Assembly (NCBI GenBank): GCA_005800965.1
Contig: SYEA01000007.1
Location: forward strand, 1-5,779
Direction: 5' to 3'
Source of the DNA: Actinomycetota bacterium
Lineage (GTDB): Bacteria > Actinomycetota > Acidimicrobiia > Acidimicrobiales > Ilumatobacteraceae
Length of the DNA stretch: 5,779 nucleotides
Shown here: positions 1 to 5,779 of the stretch, piece after piece
Layout: the number at the start of each line of letters is the position of its first letter
How positions within the stretch are numbered: the first letter of the stretch is position 1
Position numbers and translations under genes: made by a program
The notes under the pieces: model-generated
The model's input: the letters and a program-made list of their open reading frames with translations, nothing else
Databases searched by the model: none
What the model was told of the DNA's origin: nothing

Positions 1-1373
1 ATCGGGTCAAACCGCAGGTTGCCGACGGCGCCGCCGGCAGCAGCCGTCGTTTCGCTCGCCATAATCGAGCCCAAAAATACGCCGTGATCCCAGTCGAATG
101 ATTCGGTCACGAGTGGCACGGTGGTGCGACGACGCCCGCCGAACAAAATTGCCGAGATGGGTACGCCTTTGGGGTCTTGCCACTCGGGTGCAATCGATGG
201 GCATTGCGCGGCGGGTGCAGTGAAGCGGGCATTGGGGTGCGATGCAGGCGTGGTGGTCTCGGGTGTCCACGCGTTGTTGCGCCAGTCGGTGGCGCGTGCG
301 GGTGGCGTGTCGGTAAGACCCTCCCACCACACGTCGCCGTCGGCAGTCAAGGCGGTGTTGGTGAACAGACAATTGCCGTGCAGCGTGTGCATGGCGTTGG
401 CGTTGGTAACCCAGCCAGTGCCGGGGGCGACGCCAAAGAAACCTGCCTCGGGGTTGATCGCATACAAGCGACCGTCGGCGCCGAACTTCATCCAGCAGAT
501 GTCATCGCCAACTGTTTCGGCTTTCCAACCCGGAATCGTCGGTGCCAACATCGCCAGATTGGTCTTGCCACAAGCCGACGGAAACGCCGCCGCGATGTAC
601 TTGAACTCACCCTGCGGGTTGGTGAGTTTGAGAATGAGCATGTGCTCGGCCAGCCAGCCATTGTCGCGGGCCATCACCGAGGCGATGCGCAGAGCAAAAC
701 ACTTCTTGCCGAGCAATGCGTTGCCGCCGTAGCCCGAGCCAAACGACCAGATTTCGCGAGTCTCGGGGAAGTGCACGATGTATTTGTTCTCGGGGTTGCA
801 CGGCCATGCAACATCTTGTTGCCCGGCGCTAAGCGGTGCGCCCACCGAGTGCACGCACGGCACCCAATCGCCGTTACCCAGCACATCGAGTGCACCTTGG
901 CCCATGCGGGTCATGATGCGCATGTTGACTGCGACGTATGCCGAGTCGGTGAGCTGCACCCCGATGTGGGCGATGTCTGAGCCAAGTGGGCCCATGCTGA
1001 ACGGCACGACGTACATCGTGCGACCACGCATCGCTCCCGTGTACAACGCGGTGAGTTCGCTGCGCATTTCGGCTGGTGGGCGCCAGTTGTTGTTCGGGCC
1101 GGCGTCGATGGCGCGTTCCGAGCAGATGAACGTGCGGTCTTCGACGCGTGCCACGTCGCCCGGGTCGCTGTGTGCCCAATACGAGTTCGGGCGTTTTTCA
1201 TCGTTGAGTTTGGTGAACGTGCCGGCAGCGACGAGCTCATTGCACAACGTGTCGTACTCCTCTTGCGAGCCGTCACACCAGTGGATGGCGTCGGGCTGCA
1301 AAATGGCGACCCATTTGTCCACCCACTCGAGCAGCCGGGTGTTGCTGGTGCGGGTGTCAGCGCGCGTCGTCAT
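1..1373 (-). CDS. pckG: Phosphoenolpyruvate carboxykinase (GTP), 3' end cut by the window edge
   Basis: This cytosolic enzyme interconverts oxaloacetate + GTP and PEP + GDP + CO2, at the link between the TCA cycle and gluconeogenesis. The minus-strand frame is open from ATG 1373 to the left edge (457 codons). The GTP-type family is about 600 residues, so roughly the last 140 are missing. Visible motifs are: DVARVE (R76, substrate-binding arginine); FGSGYGGNALLGKKCFALR with K224; AEHMLI with H244; the P-loop FPSACGKTNLAM at 264-275 with C268, K270 and T271; GDDICW with D291; and FGGRRR at 411-416. K224, H244 and D291 correspond to the Mn2+ ligands of animal PEPCK. The mobile lid is visible as SETTAAAGG around 440-448. 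The nucleotide-binding phenylalanines lie beyond the edge. ATG 1373 is chosen because no start codon lies close upstream in frame and because LLEWVDKWVAILQPD then sits where family N-termini do. No convincing Shine-Dalgarno sequence is seen. The cold-shock-like gene ends 29 bases upstream on the same strand, so co-transcription is plausible. Confidence 0.97.
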   Translation of the reverse strand, partial: MTTRADTRTSNTRLLEWVDKWVAILQPDAIHWCDGSQEEYDTLCNELVAAGTFTKLNDEKRPNSYWAHSDPGDVARVEDRTFICSERAIDAGPNNNWRPPAEMRSELTALYTGAMRGRTMYVVPFSMGPLGSDIAHIGVQLTDSAYVAVNMRIMTRMGQGALDVLGNGDWVPCVHSVGAPLSAGQQDVAWPCNPENKYIVHFPETREIWSFGSGYGGNALLGKKCFALRIASVMARDNGWLAEHMLILKLTNPQGEFKYIAAAFPSACGKTNLAMLAPTIPGWKAETVGDDICWMKFGADGRLYAINPEAGFFGVAPGTGWVTNANAMHTLHGNCLFTNTALTADGDVWWEGLTDTPPARATDWRNNAWTPETTTPASHPNARFTAPAAQCPSIAPEWQDPKGVPISAILFGGRRRTTVPLVTESFDWDHGVFLGSIMASETTAAAGGAVGNLRFDP

Positions 1374-1387
1374 TGCAGTGGCCGTGG

Positions 1388-1424
1388 CATGGGTAAATGG
1401 GGCTAGTAGCCCGGGGTGCCCATG
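1388..1424 (-). promoter_or_regulatory. Nested dyad between the cold-shock-like gene and pckG
   Basis: Two inverted repeats share one centre at base 1406. The outer arms are CATGGG (1388-1393) and CCCATG (1419-1424). The inner arms are GGGCTA (1400-1405) and TAGCCC (1407-1412). The six-base stretches between inner and outer arms are equal in length but mostly unpaired. In the mRNA this would be a stem-internal loop-stem that includes the cold-shock-like stop codon and ends 14 bases before the pckG ATG. No T-run follows, so it does not look like an intrinsic terminator. The symmetry is read directly. A role as operator, processing site or translation-control hairpin is inference. Confidence 0.4.
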
Positions 1425-1624
1425 TCCCTTTCTGAGCCGATACGAATCTGGGTGGCGAGACCCGCAGCGTCGAGCGTGAAGTTTACGCGTTGGCCCTGGC
1501 GCAACATGCGGAAGATCGAACCTTCGAGTGCATGTGGCGCCAGTTCGTACTCCACCAAATCGGTATCTCGCAAAACAACGCCGTCACCAGTCGCCGGATT
1601 GAACGCCTTGACGACTCCCTGCAT
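1403..1624 (-). CDS. Small cold-shock-domain-like protein, 73 aa
   Basis: The N-terminus MQGVVKAFNPATGDGVV aligns with the first strands of CspA-type proteins (M-x-G-x-V-K-x-F-N), and GQRVNFTLD at 44-52 matches the GQxVxF strand near their C-terminus. The 73-residue length fits a single cold-shock OB fold. This alignment also fixes the ATG at 1624; the frame stays open further upstream, but that part is antisense to the next gene. Against E. coli CspA the nucleic-acid-binding surface is depleted. W11 becomes A7, F18 becomes D14, F20 becomes V16, F31 becomes E25 and H33 becomes E27; only F12 is kept, as F8. The protein is therefore either a divergent actinobacterial cold-shock relative with altered binding or an OB fold with another partner. 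It ends in an extra tail, RDMGTPGY. It is divergent from the DAK2 gene and 29 bases upstream of pckG. The function is not known from sequence. Confidence 0.8.
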   Translation of the reverse strand: MQGVVKAFNPATGDGVVLRDTDLVEYELAPHALEGSIFRMLRQGQRVNFTLDAAGLATQIRIGSERDMGTPGY

Positions 1625-1632
1625 GACTGAAA

Positions 1633-1638
1633 AAGGTA
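1633..1638 (-). promoter_or_regulatory. Possible -10 element for the cold-shock-like gene
   Basis: On the minus strand this reads TACCTT, which fits the actinobacterial TANNNT pattern. It ends 8 bases before the ATG at 1624, so transcription would begin at or within a base or two of the start codon (leaderless). No good -35 hexamer is seen about 17 bases upstream, and no Shine-Dalgarno sequence lies before the ATG. The call rests on spacing and a loose consensus. Confidence 0.25.
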
Positions 1639-1645
1639 TCACAGG

Positions 1646-1651
1646 TAGTCT
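1646..1651 (+). promoter_or_regulatory. Possible -10 element for the DAK2 gene
   Basis: TAGTCT matches TANNNT and is followed by 6 bases before the GTG at 1658, the spacing expected for a leaderless actinobacterial transcript. The -35 region (near 1624-1629, TGACTG) is poor. The element would lie within 10 bases of the opposing candidate at 1633-1638, so the two promoters would be back to back. Confidence 0.25.
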
Positions 1652-1657
1652 TTTGGC

Positions 1658-3337
1658 GTGCCCGTGCTGGAACAGTTGGGAGCGGATGCCTTGCGTCACA
1701 CTTTGGTGACCTATCGCAACACGCTGAAGCGCCACCAAGCCGACTTGAACAAACTCAACGTGTATCCCGTTCCTGACGGTGACACCGGCAGCAACATGGC
1801 CCGCACGCTCGATGCTGTGGTGGCCGAGTTGGAAAAGCACCCCGACTCGCTTGACGAAACGTACAACGCCATCAGCCACGGCTCGCTCATGGGCGCGCGT
1901 GGCAACAGCGGCGTGATTTTGAGCCAAATCCTGCGCGGGTTATCAGCCACATTAAAAGGTGCCGGCGAACACGGCGCAGCAAAAGTTGCAGAGGCACTGA
2001 AAGCCGCATCGGTCGCCGCTTACGACTCGGTGTTGAAGCCGATCGAAGGCACGATTCTGACCGTGGTGCGCGAGGCTGCCGATGCAGCAGTGCGTGCGGC
2101 AGGCGATGGCGCCACACTGGCGGCAATGTTGCGGGTGGCGCGCGCCGCAGGCCGTGAATCGTTGGCCAACACGCCTGAACTGCTCCCTGTTTTGAAAGAA
2201 GCCGGTGTGGTCGACGCGGGTGGCGCCGGCTTTTTGTTGTTGCTCGACTCGGCCTTGCACGTGGTCGACGGCGAGCCGTTGCCCGAGCCCGAAAATCTGA
2301 GCGGCCCGAACACCGAGCAACTCATCGCAGTGATGAAGCGCGGCGAAACTGACGCTGCAAACGGTGCAGGCGTCGACGTGAGCGAACTGCGCTACGAAGT
2401 GATGTTCTTATTGGAAATCGACGACACCAAGTCGCGCGAGTTCAAACTCAAGTGGGGAGAAATCGGCGACTCGATCGTGGTCGTTGGTGGCGACGGTTTG
2501 TACAACTGCCACGTCCACACCAACGACATTGGGGCTGCGATCGAAGCACCAATTTCACTCGGTGGTCGCCCGCATCAAATTCGAGTCACCGACTTGTTCG
2601 AAGAAGTCGCCGAAGAGCACGAAAAGCGTGAGGCCAAAATCGGTGCCCCCACCAGCAACTACACCGCACTACCCGCCGTGACCTGCGCTGTGGTGGCGGT
2701 GGCGAGTGGCGATGGCATCGCTGAGATCTTCGGCAATCTTGGTGTGCACGGTGTGGTGACAGGTGGGCAAACACTCAACCCGTCGACGCAAGAGCTGCTC
2801 GACGCTGTTGAACACATGAACGCTTCGCAAGTGGTGATTTTGCCCAACAACAAAAACATCATTCCCGTGGCCCAGCAAGTGGATGGTCTGACCAAAAAAG
2901 ACGTGCGCGTGGTGCCGACGTGTTCGATGCCCGAAGCGCTCGCCGCCTTGGTGGCGTACGACCCCGCAGTATCCGCCGAGCACAACGGCACCGCAATGGC
3001 CAAGGCTGCAGCTGCCGTGGTGACTGGTGAGATCACCACCGCAGTGCGTGACACCAAAACCGATGCCGGTGCGGTGAAGGCAGGCGACACCATCGGTCTG
3101 GTGCGTGGCGACGGCGTGGTGGCAATTGCACCAGACGTGTTTGAGTGTGCAACAGCGTTGCTCAAGCACATCGTTACCGACAACCGCGAACTGCTCACCA
3201 TCATCGTGGGTGTCGACGCCACAGCCGACACCACGGCGCGCATCGTGGCTTGGGCAGGTGAGCACTTCCCGGCAGTTGCCAGCGAGGTGCATCGCGGTGG
3301 TCAACCGTTGTACCCGTATCTGTTCGGGGTGGAGTAA
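1658..3337 (+). CDS. DAK2 domain protein, fatty acid kinase FakA/YloV family, 559 aa
   Basis: FakA-family proteins carry a DhaL-like (DAK2) ATP-binding domain. In Firmicutes they phosphorylate FakB-bound fatty acids to acyl-phosphate for phospholipid synthesis. The N-terminal domain has LNKLNVYPVPDGDTGSNM (30-47), with D40 and D42 as expected Mg-ATP ligands. It also has SLMGARGNSGVILSQILRG (76-94) and VVDAGGAGF (184-192). The middle domain has GDSIVVVGGDGLYNCHVHTND with H285 and H287, a family hallmark. The C-terminal domain has GGQTLNPST (369-377) and LPNNKNII (395-402), and the protein ends GGQPLYPYLFGVE. All three parts are present and the length is normal. The GTG at 1658 places the conserved helix correctly before LNVYPVPDGD; no Shine-Dalgarno sequence is evident. 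recG starts 12 bases after the stop, the order also found in mycobacteria, so they are probably one operon. No FakB/DegV partner lies in the window. The actinobacterial substrate is inferred, so no gene symbol is given. Confidence 0.93.
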   Translation: MPVLEQLGADALRHTLVTYRNTLKRHQADLNKLNVYPVPDGDTGSNMARTLDAVVAELEKHPDSLDETYNAISHGSLMGARGNSGVILSQILRGLSATLKGAGEHGAAKVAEALKAASVAAYDSVLKPIEGTILTVVREAADAAVRAAGDGATLAAMLRVARAAGRESLANTPELLPVLKEAGVVDAGGAGFLLLLDSALHVVDGEPLPEPENLSGPNTEQLIAVMKRGETDAANGAGVDVSELRYEVMFLLEIDDTKSREFKLKWGEIGDSIVVVGGDGLYNCHVHTNDIGAAIEAPISLGGRPHQIRVTDLFEEVAEEHEKREAKIGAPTSNYTALPAVTCAVVAVASGDGIAEIFGNLGVHGVVTGGQTLNPSTQELLDAVEHMNASQVVILPNNKNIIPVAQQVDGLTKKDVRVVPTCSMPEALAALVAYDPAVSAEHNGTAMAKAAAAVVTGEITTAVRDTKTDAGAVKAGDTIGLVRGDGVVAIAPDVFECATALLKHIVTDNRELLTIIVGVDATADTTARIVAWAGEHFPAVASEVHRGGQPLYPYLFGVE

Positions 3338-3349
3338 CTTCGGCGCGGC

Positions 3350-5506
3350 ATGGCCGACGCACCGCTCACTCTCAAGGATCTCGCGAAACTTGACATCGCC
3401 ACCATCAAAGGTGTCGGTGACAAGCGGCGAGAGTCGCTGGCCGAAGTCGGCATTGCCAACGTGTTGGAACTCATTACCACGTATCCGCGCCGTTATGTAG
3501 ACCGCACCAACGAAGCCCACGTCGGCGACTTGGTGGAGGGTGTCGAGACGTTGGTGCTCGTCAAGGTGCGCAGTGCCCGACGCGTGCCGCTACGCACAAA
3601 ACGCAGCGTGGTGACTGCGTTGGTGGGCGATGCCACGGGTTCGCTGTCGCTCACGTTCTTCAATCAGCCGTGGCGCGAGCGACAACTCAAGACCGACCTC
3701 GAGGTTGCTGTGTTCGGCAAGCCCGAACGGTTTCGCGGCAAGATGCAGATGGTCAACCCGGTGGTCGACATCATCGGCGACAAAACAGGGCGAATCGTGC
3801 CGATTTATCCGCAGAGCGAAAAGGCAAACCTGTCCACGTGGGAACTTGCCAGTTGGGTTCGCAACGCACTGGATCGCGCGGCACCGCGCACGATTAGCGA
3901 CCCACTGCCGCCACAGATTCGCGAGCGATTGAAAATGATCGACCGGCATGCGGCGCTGAACATCATCCATTTTCCAGAAAGCATCGTGGATAAAGAGCGC
4001 GCCCGTGAACGCTTGGCGTTCGACGAACTGTTGCGGGTGCAGTTGGTGTTGGTGGGCCGCAAGCACGCCTTTGAGCGCGACAACACCGGTATTCGCCACG
4101 ACATGGCCGGCGAAATGCAACGACGCTTCGTTGCTGCCTTGCCGTTTCCGCTCACAGGTGCGCAGCGACGTGTGATTGACGAGGTGAATGCAGATTTGGC
4201 CAAACCTGTGCCGATGCATCGTCTGCTGCAAGGCGACGTGGGAAGCGGCAAAACAGTGGTCGCGGTTGCTGCAATGTTGGCAGCAGTGCAGGGTGGTCAC
4301 CAAGGTGCGCTCATGGCGCCCACCGAAGTGTTGGCCGAACAGCATTTTGCCGGCATCACGCGATTGTTGGCCGACTTGAAAGTGCCCGATGATGGCAACT
4401 TGTTCGGCGAGCGTCAGTTGCGGGTGGAGCTACTCACCGGTCGCATCACGGGCGAGCGTCGCCGCGAACTGCTCGCCGACCTGGCCAGTGGTGGCGTGGA
4501 CATTGCCATTGGCACGCACGCGCTCATTCAAGAGGGTGTGGCATTTTCGTCGCTTGGTGTGGTGGTAATCGACGAGCAGCACCGCTTCGGTGTCGAGCAA
4601 CGTGCGGCCTTGCGCGGCAAGGGTGCCGGCGAGCAACACACCACGCCCGATGTGTTGGTCATGACTGCCACGCCGATTCCGCGCACCGCAGCCATGACTG
4701 TGTATGGCGATTTGGAAGTCAGCGTGCTCGACGAACTGCCGCCAGGTCGCACGCCGATTGCGACCATGGCCGTGGTCGAGCACGACGAGTCGGGGGAGCC
4801 AAGCGGCGAGGCAGCCAGCATGTGGGCCGAGGTGCGCAAAGCGCTCGATGATGGCCAACAAGCCTTTGTGGTGTGCCCAATGATCGAAGAGAGCGACAAG
4901 TTAGAAGTGGCGGCGGCTGAAGAAATTTACGAGTCGTTGAGCAAGGGCGAGTTGGCCAATTACAAAATCGGCTTACTGCATGGCCGCATGTCGTCAAACG
5001 ACAAAGACGCTGTGATGACCAAGTTTCGCGACCGCAAATTGACGGCACTGGTGTCGACCACGGTCATCGAAGTCGGTGTGGATGTTCCCAACGCAACGTG
5101 CATGGTGGTGCTCGATGCCGACCGTTTTGGTATCGCCCAGTTGCACCAGTTGCGTGGTCGTGTTGGTCGTGGATCCATCGCCAGTCGCTGCTGGCTGGTG
5201 CGCAAGAACCCGCACGTTGGCGCCGAGCGCGTGGGGGCCTTGGTGGAATCCACCGACGGTTTTTATCTGGCCGAAGTGGATTTGGAATTGCGCGGTGAGG
5301 GCACACTCATGAGCACAGCCCAAAAAGGTGCCAGTGACCTGAAACTGGCATCCTTACGCCGCGACGAGCCGCTGATTAGAGCAGCGCGTGAAGTTGCGTT
5401 CGAAATCATCGGTGCTGATCCGACCCTCAAGCAGCACGGTGAACTGGCCGGTGACGTCAACTTGCTGCTAGACCGCGAAGAAAAAGAGTTCCTCACCAAG
5501 GACTAG
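3350..5506 (+). CDS. recG: ATP-dependent DNA helicase RecG
   Basis: RecG is a monomeric superfamily 2 helicase that reverses stalled replication forks and remodels Holliday junctions, R-loops and D-loops. The 718-residue length is normal (E. coli 693). Residues 6-52 hold the helical lead-in with IKGVGDKRRESLAEVGI and TYPRRYVDR. An OB-fold wedge follows at about 59-142, ending in the RecG-typical GKMQMVNP. Helicase motifs are all intact: I GDVGSGKT (295-302, K301), Ia MAPTE (322-326), II DEQHRFG (408-414), III TATPIPRT (439-446), IV LLHGRM (542-547), V TTVIEVGVDVPNA (570-582) and VI QLHQLRGRVGRG (597-608, R604 and R607). The C-terminal part has the family's SDLKLASLRRDEPLI segment. The ATG at 3350 is 12 bases after the previous stop. 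GGAG at 3331-3334 lies 15 bases upstream, rather far for a ribosome site, so translational coupling to the DAK2 gene is likely. Nothing is truncated or frameshifted. Confidence 0.98.
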   Translation: MADAPLTLKDLAKLDIATIKGVGDKRRESLAEVGIANVLELITTYPRRYVDRTNEAHVGDLVEGVETLVLVKVRSARRVPLRTKRSVVTALVGDATGSLSLTFFNQPWRERQLKTDLEVAVFGKPERFRGKMQMVNPVVDIIGDKTGRIVPIYPQSEKANLSTWELASWVRNALDRAAPRTISDPLPPQIRERLKMIDRHAALNIIHFPESIVDKERARERLAFDELLRVQLVLVGRKHAFERDNTGIRHDMAGEMQRRFVAALPFPLTGAQRRVIDEVNADLAKPVPMHRLLQGDVGSGKTVVAVAAMLAAVQGGHQGALMAPTEVLAEQHFAGITRLLADLKVPDDGNLFGERQLRVELLTGRITGERRRELLADLASGGVDIAIGTHALIQEGVAFSSLGVVVIDEQHRFGVEQRAALRGKGAGEQHTTPDVLVMTATPIPRTAAMTVYGDLEVSVLDELPPGRTPIATMAVVEHDESGEPSGEAASMWAEVRKALDDGQQAFVVCPMIEESDKLEVAAAEEIYESLSKGELANYKIGLLHGRMSSNDKDAVMTKFRDRKLTALVSTTVIEVGVDVPNATCMVVLDADRFGIAQLHQLRGRVGRGSIASRCWLVRKNPHVGAERVGALVESTDGFYLAEVDLELRGEGTLMSTAQKGASDLKLASLRRDEPLIRAAREVAFEIIGADPTLKQHGELAGDVNLLLDREEKEFLTKD

Positions 5507-5520
5507 TGCAATGCGACTAG
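5503..5520. terminator. Weak hairpin at the end of recG
   Basis: CTAGT (5503-5507) pairs with ACTAG (5516-5520). GC (5508-5509) can add to the stem with GC (5513-5514), leaving a one-base bulge and a three-base loop. It overlaps the recG stop codon and fills most of the 18-base gap between the convergent stops. Neither strand has a T-run after it, so a terminator role is only a possibility suggested by position. Confidence 0.18.
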
Positions 5521-5524
5521 CGCG

Positions 5525-5716
5525 CTATTCCATGACCAAGTCCCACCTGTCGCGGCAATCGCCGCAGCGATAGGTGGAGATGTCACCGACGTACCATGCG
5601 CCGTCGTCGCGTGCCGGCGTGAGCAGATGGGCGACACCGCCGCAATCCACACAAACAATCGTGGCCGGCGGTGGCTCGGCGCGAGTTAACTCGCCGTGCT
5701 CACTTTCATCGCTCAC
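5525..5716 (-). CDS. Small zinc-ribbon-like protein, 63 aa, function unknown
   Basis: The ORF has two CxxC knuckles, CVDC at 22-25 and CGDC at 51-54, separated by 25 residues. Each sits in a turn-like setting (CVDCGG; YRCGDCRDRWD), the pattern of a rubredoxin/zinc-ribbon fold binding one metal ion. Between the knuckles lies LLTPARDDGAWYVGDISTY, and the first 20 residues are acidic and polar without a signal peptide or membrane segment. I chose the GTG at 5716 because it precedes a polar stretch typical of a true N-terminus and leaves 46 bases before the opposing rsmD start. The frame continues to an ATG at 5764 that would collide with that start, and a TTG lies between. No ribosome site supports any choice. 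The gene is convergent with recG, with stops 18 bases apart. No enzyme family is recognised; nucleic-acid or protein binding is only what such ribbons often do. Confidence 0.65.
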   Translation of the reverse strand: MSDESEHGELTRAEPPPATIVCVDCGGVAHLLTPARDDGAWYVGDISTYRCGDCRDRWDLVME

Positions 5717-5762
5717 TGCAACAGTCAAGCAGGTAACGCACCACCGCAATAGCGTTGAGCAC

Positions 5763-5779
5763 ATGCGAGTGGTGGCAGG
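5763..5779 (+). CDS. rsmD: Probable start of rsmD, 16S rRNA (guanine966-N2)-methyltransferase, cut by the edge
   Basis: Only ATG plus five codons are visible, reading MRVVAG. RsmD proteins characteristically begin M-R-V-I/V-A-G before a Gly/Arg-rich loop, and rsmD (then coaD) commonly lies downstream of recG in Actinobacteria. Position and these six residues together make the call reasonable, but neither the S-adenosylmethionine motif nor the NPPY motif is in view. No clear Shine-Dalgarno sequence precedes it. The upstream frame is open but has no nearby alternative start. Confidence 0.6.

Noticed and set aside
121..1479. Long plus-strand open frames (121-732, 177-980, 778-1479)
   Set aside because: They lie antisense to pckG, whose own frame contains every expected catalytic motif. 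Their translations are low-complexity, Arg/Ala/Ser-rich shadows with no family motif.
1608..1613. TTGACG as a -35 box for the DAK2 gene
   Set aside because: The nearest plausible -10 elements are 23 or more bases away, too far for a standard sigma-70-type promoter, and it lies inside the cold-shock-like coding sequence.
1625..1927. N-terminal extension of the cold-shock-like frame to an ATG at 1927
   Set aside because: The extension overlaps the DAK2 gene on the opposite strand, including its conserved PDGDTG motif. The family start MxGxVKxFN coincides with the ATG at 1624.
2669..3520. 283-codon minus-strand open frame (and a second at 2659-3243)
   Set aside because: Both are antisense to the intact C-terminal domain of the DAK2 protein. 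The translations are His/Cys- or Ser/Thr-rich, as expected from complementary-strand readings of GC-biased codons.
3590..4345. 251-codon minus-strand open frame inside recG
   Set aside because: It covers the RecG wedge and helicase motif I in antisense and shows no recognisable domain.
5717..5764. Longer start for the zinc-ribbon ORF at ATG 5764
   Set aside because: It would overlap the opposing rsmD ATG and leave no room for a promoter. The added residues are hydrophobic and Cys-rich, unlike the polar start seen from GTG 5716. It is not fully excluded.

Overview
The window looks like chromosomal core DNA from a GC-rich actinobacterium (about 60 % GC by eye). The reasons are the order DAK2-domain kinase, recG, then an apparent rsmD start, which is characteristic of Actinobacteria, the presence of a GTP-type PEP carboxykinase, a GTG start, and weak or absent Shine-Dalgarno sequences. 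An Acidimicrobiia-like lineage is a guess from general character only; nothing here proves it.

Layout. The left part (1-1624) is on the minus strand. A small cold-shock-like protein (1403-1624) is followed 29 bases downstream by pckG (start 1373), which runs off the left edge with 457 codons visible. A dyad-symmetric element (1388-1424) spans the end of the small gene and the gap before pckG. A 33-base divergent gap (1625-1657) separates this pair from the plus-strand genes. There a FakA-type DAK2 kinase-like protein (1658-3337) is followed 12 bases later by recG (3350-5506). A 63-residue zinc-ribbon-like ORF (5525-5716) lies convergent to recG. The last 17 bases carry what looks like the start of rsmD.

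How the genes relate. fakA-like, recG and rsmD form a genome-maintenance, lipid and ribosome housekeeping neighbourhood, here with a small opposite-strand gene between recG and rsmD. pckG is central carbon metabolism (oxaloacetate to PEP). No stretch over 300 bases lacks a gene.

I see no mobile element, CRISPR array, RNA gene or defence system, and most of the window is ordinary. The points worth checking are the degenerate cold-shock domain beside pckG, the dyad between them, the very short divergent gap that may carry leaderless promoters, and the uncharacterised zinc-ribbon ORF.
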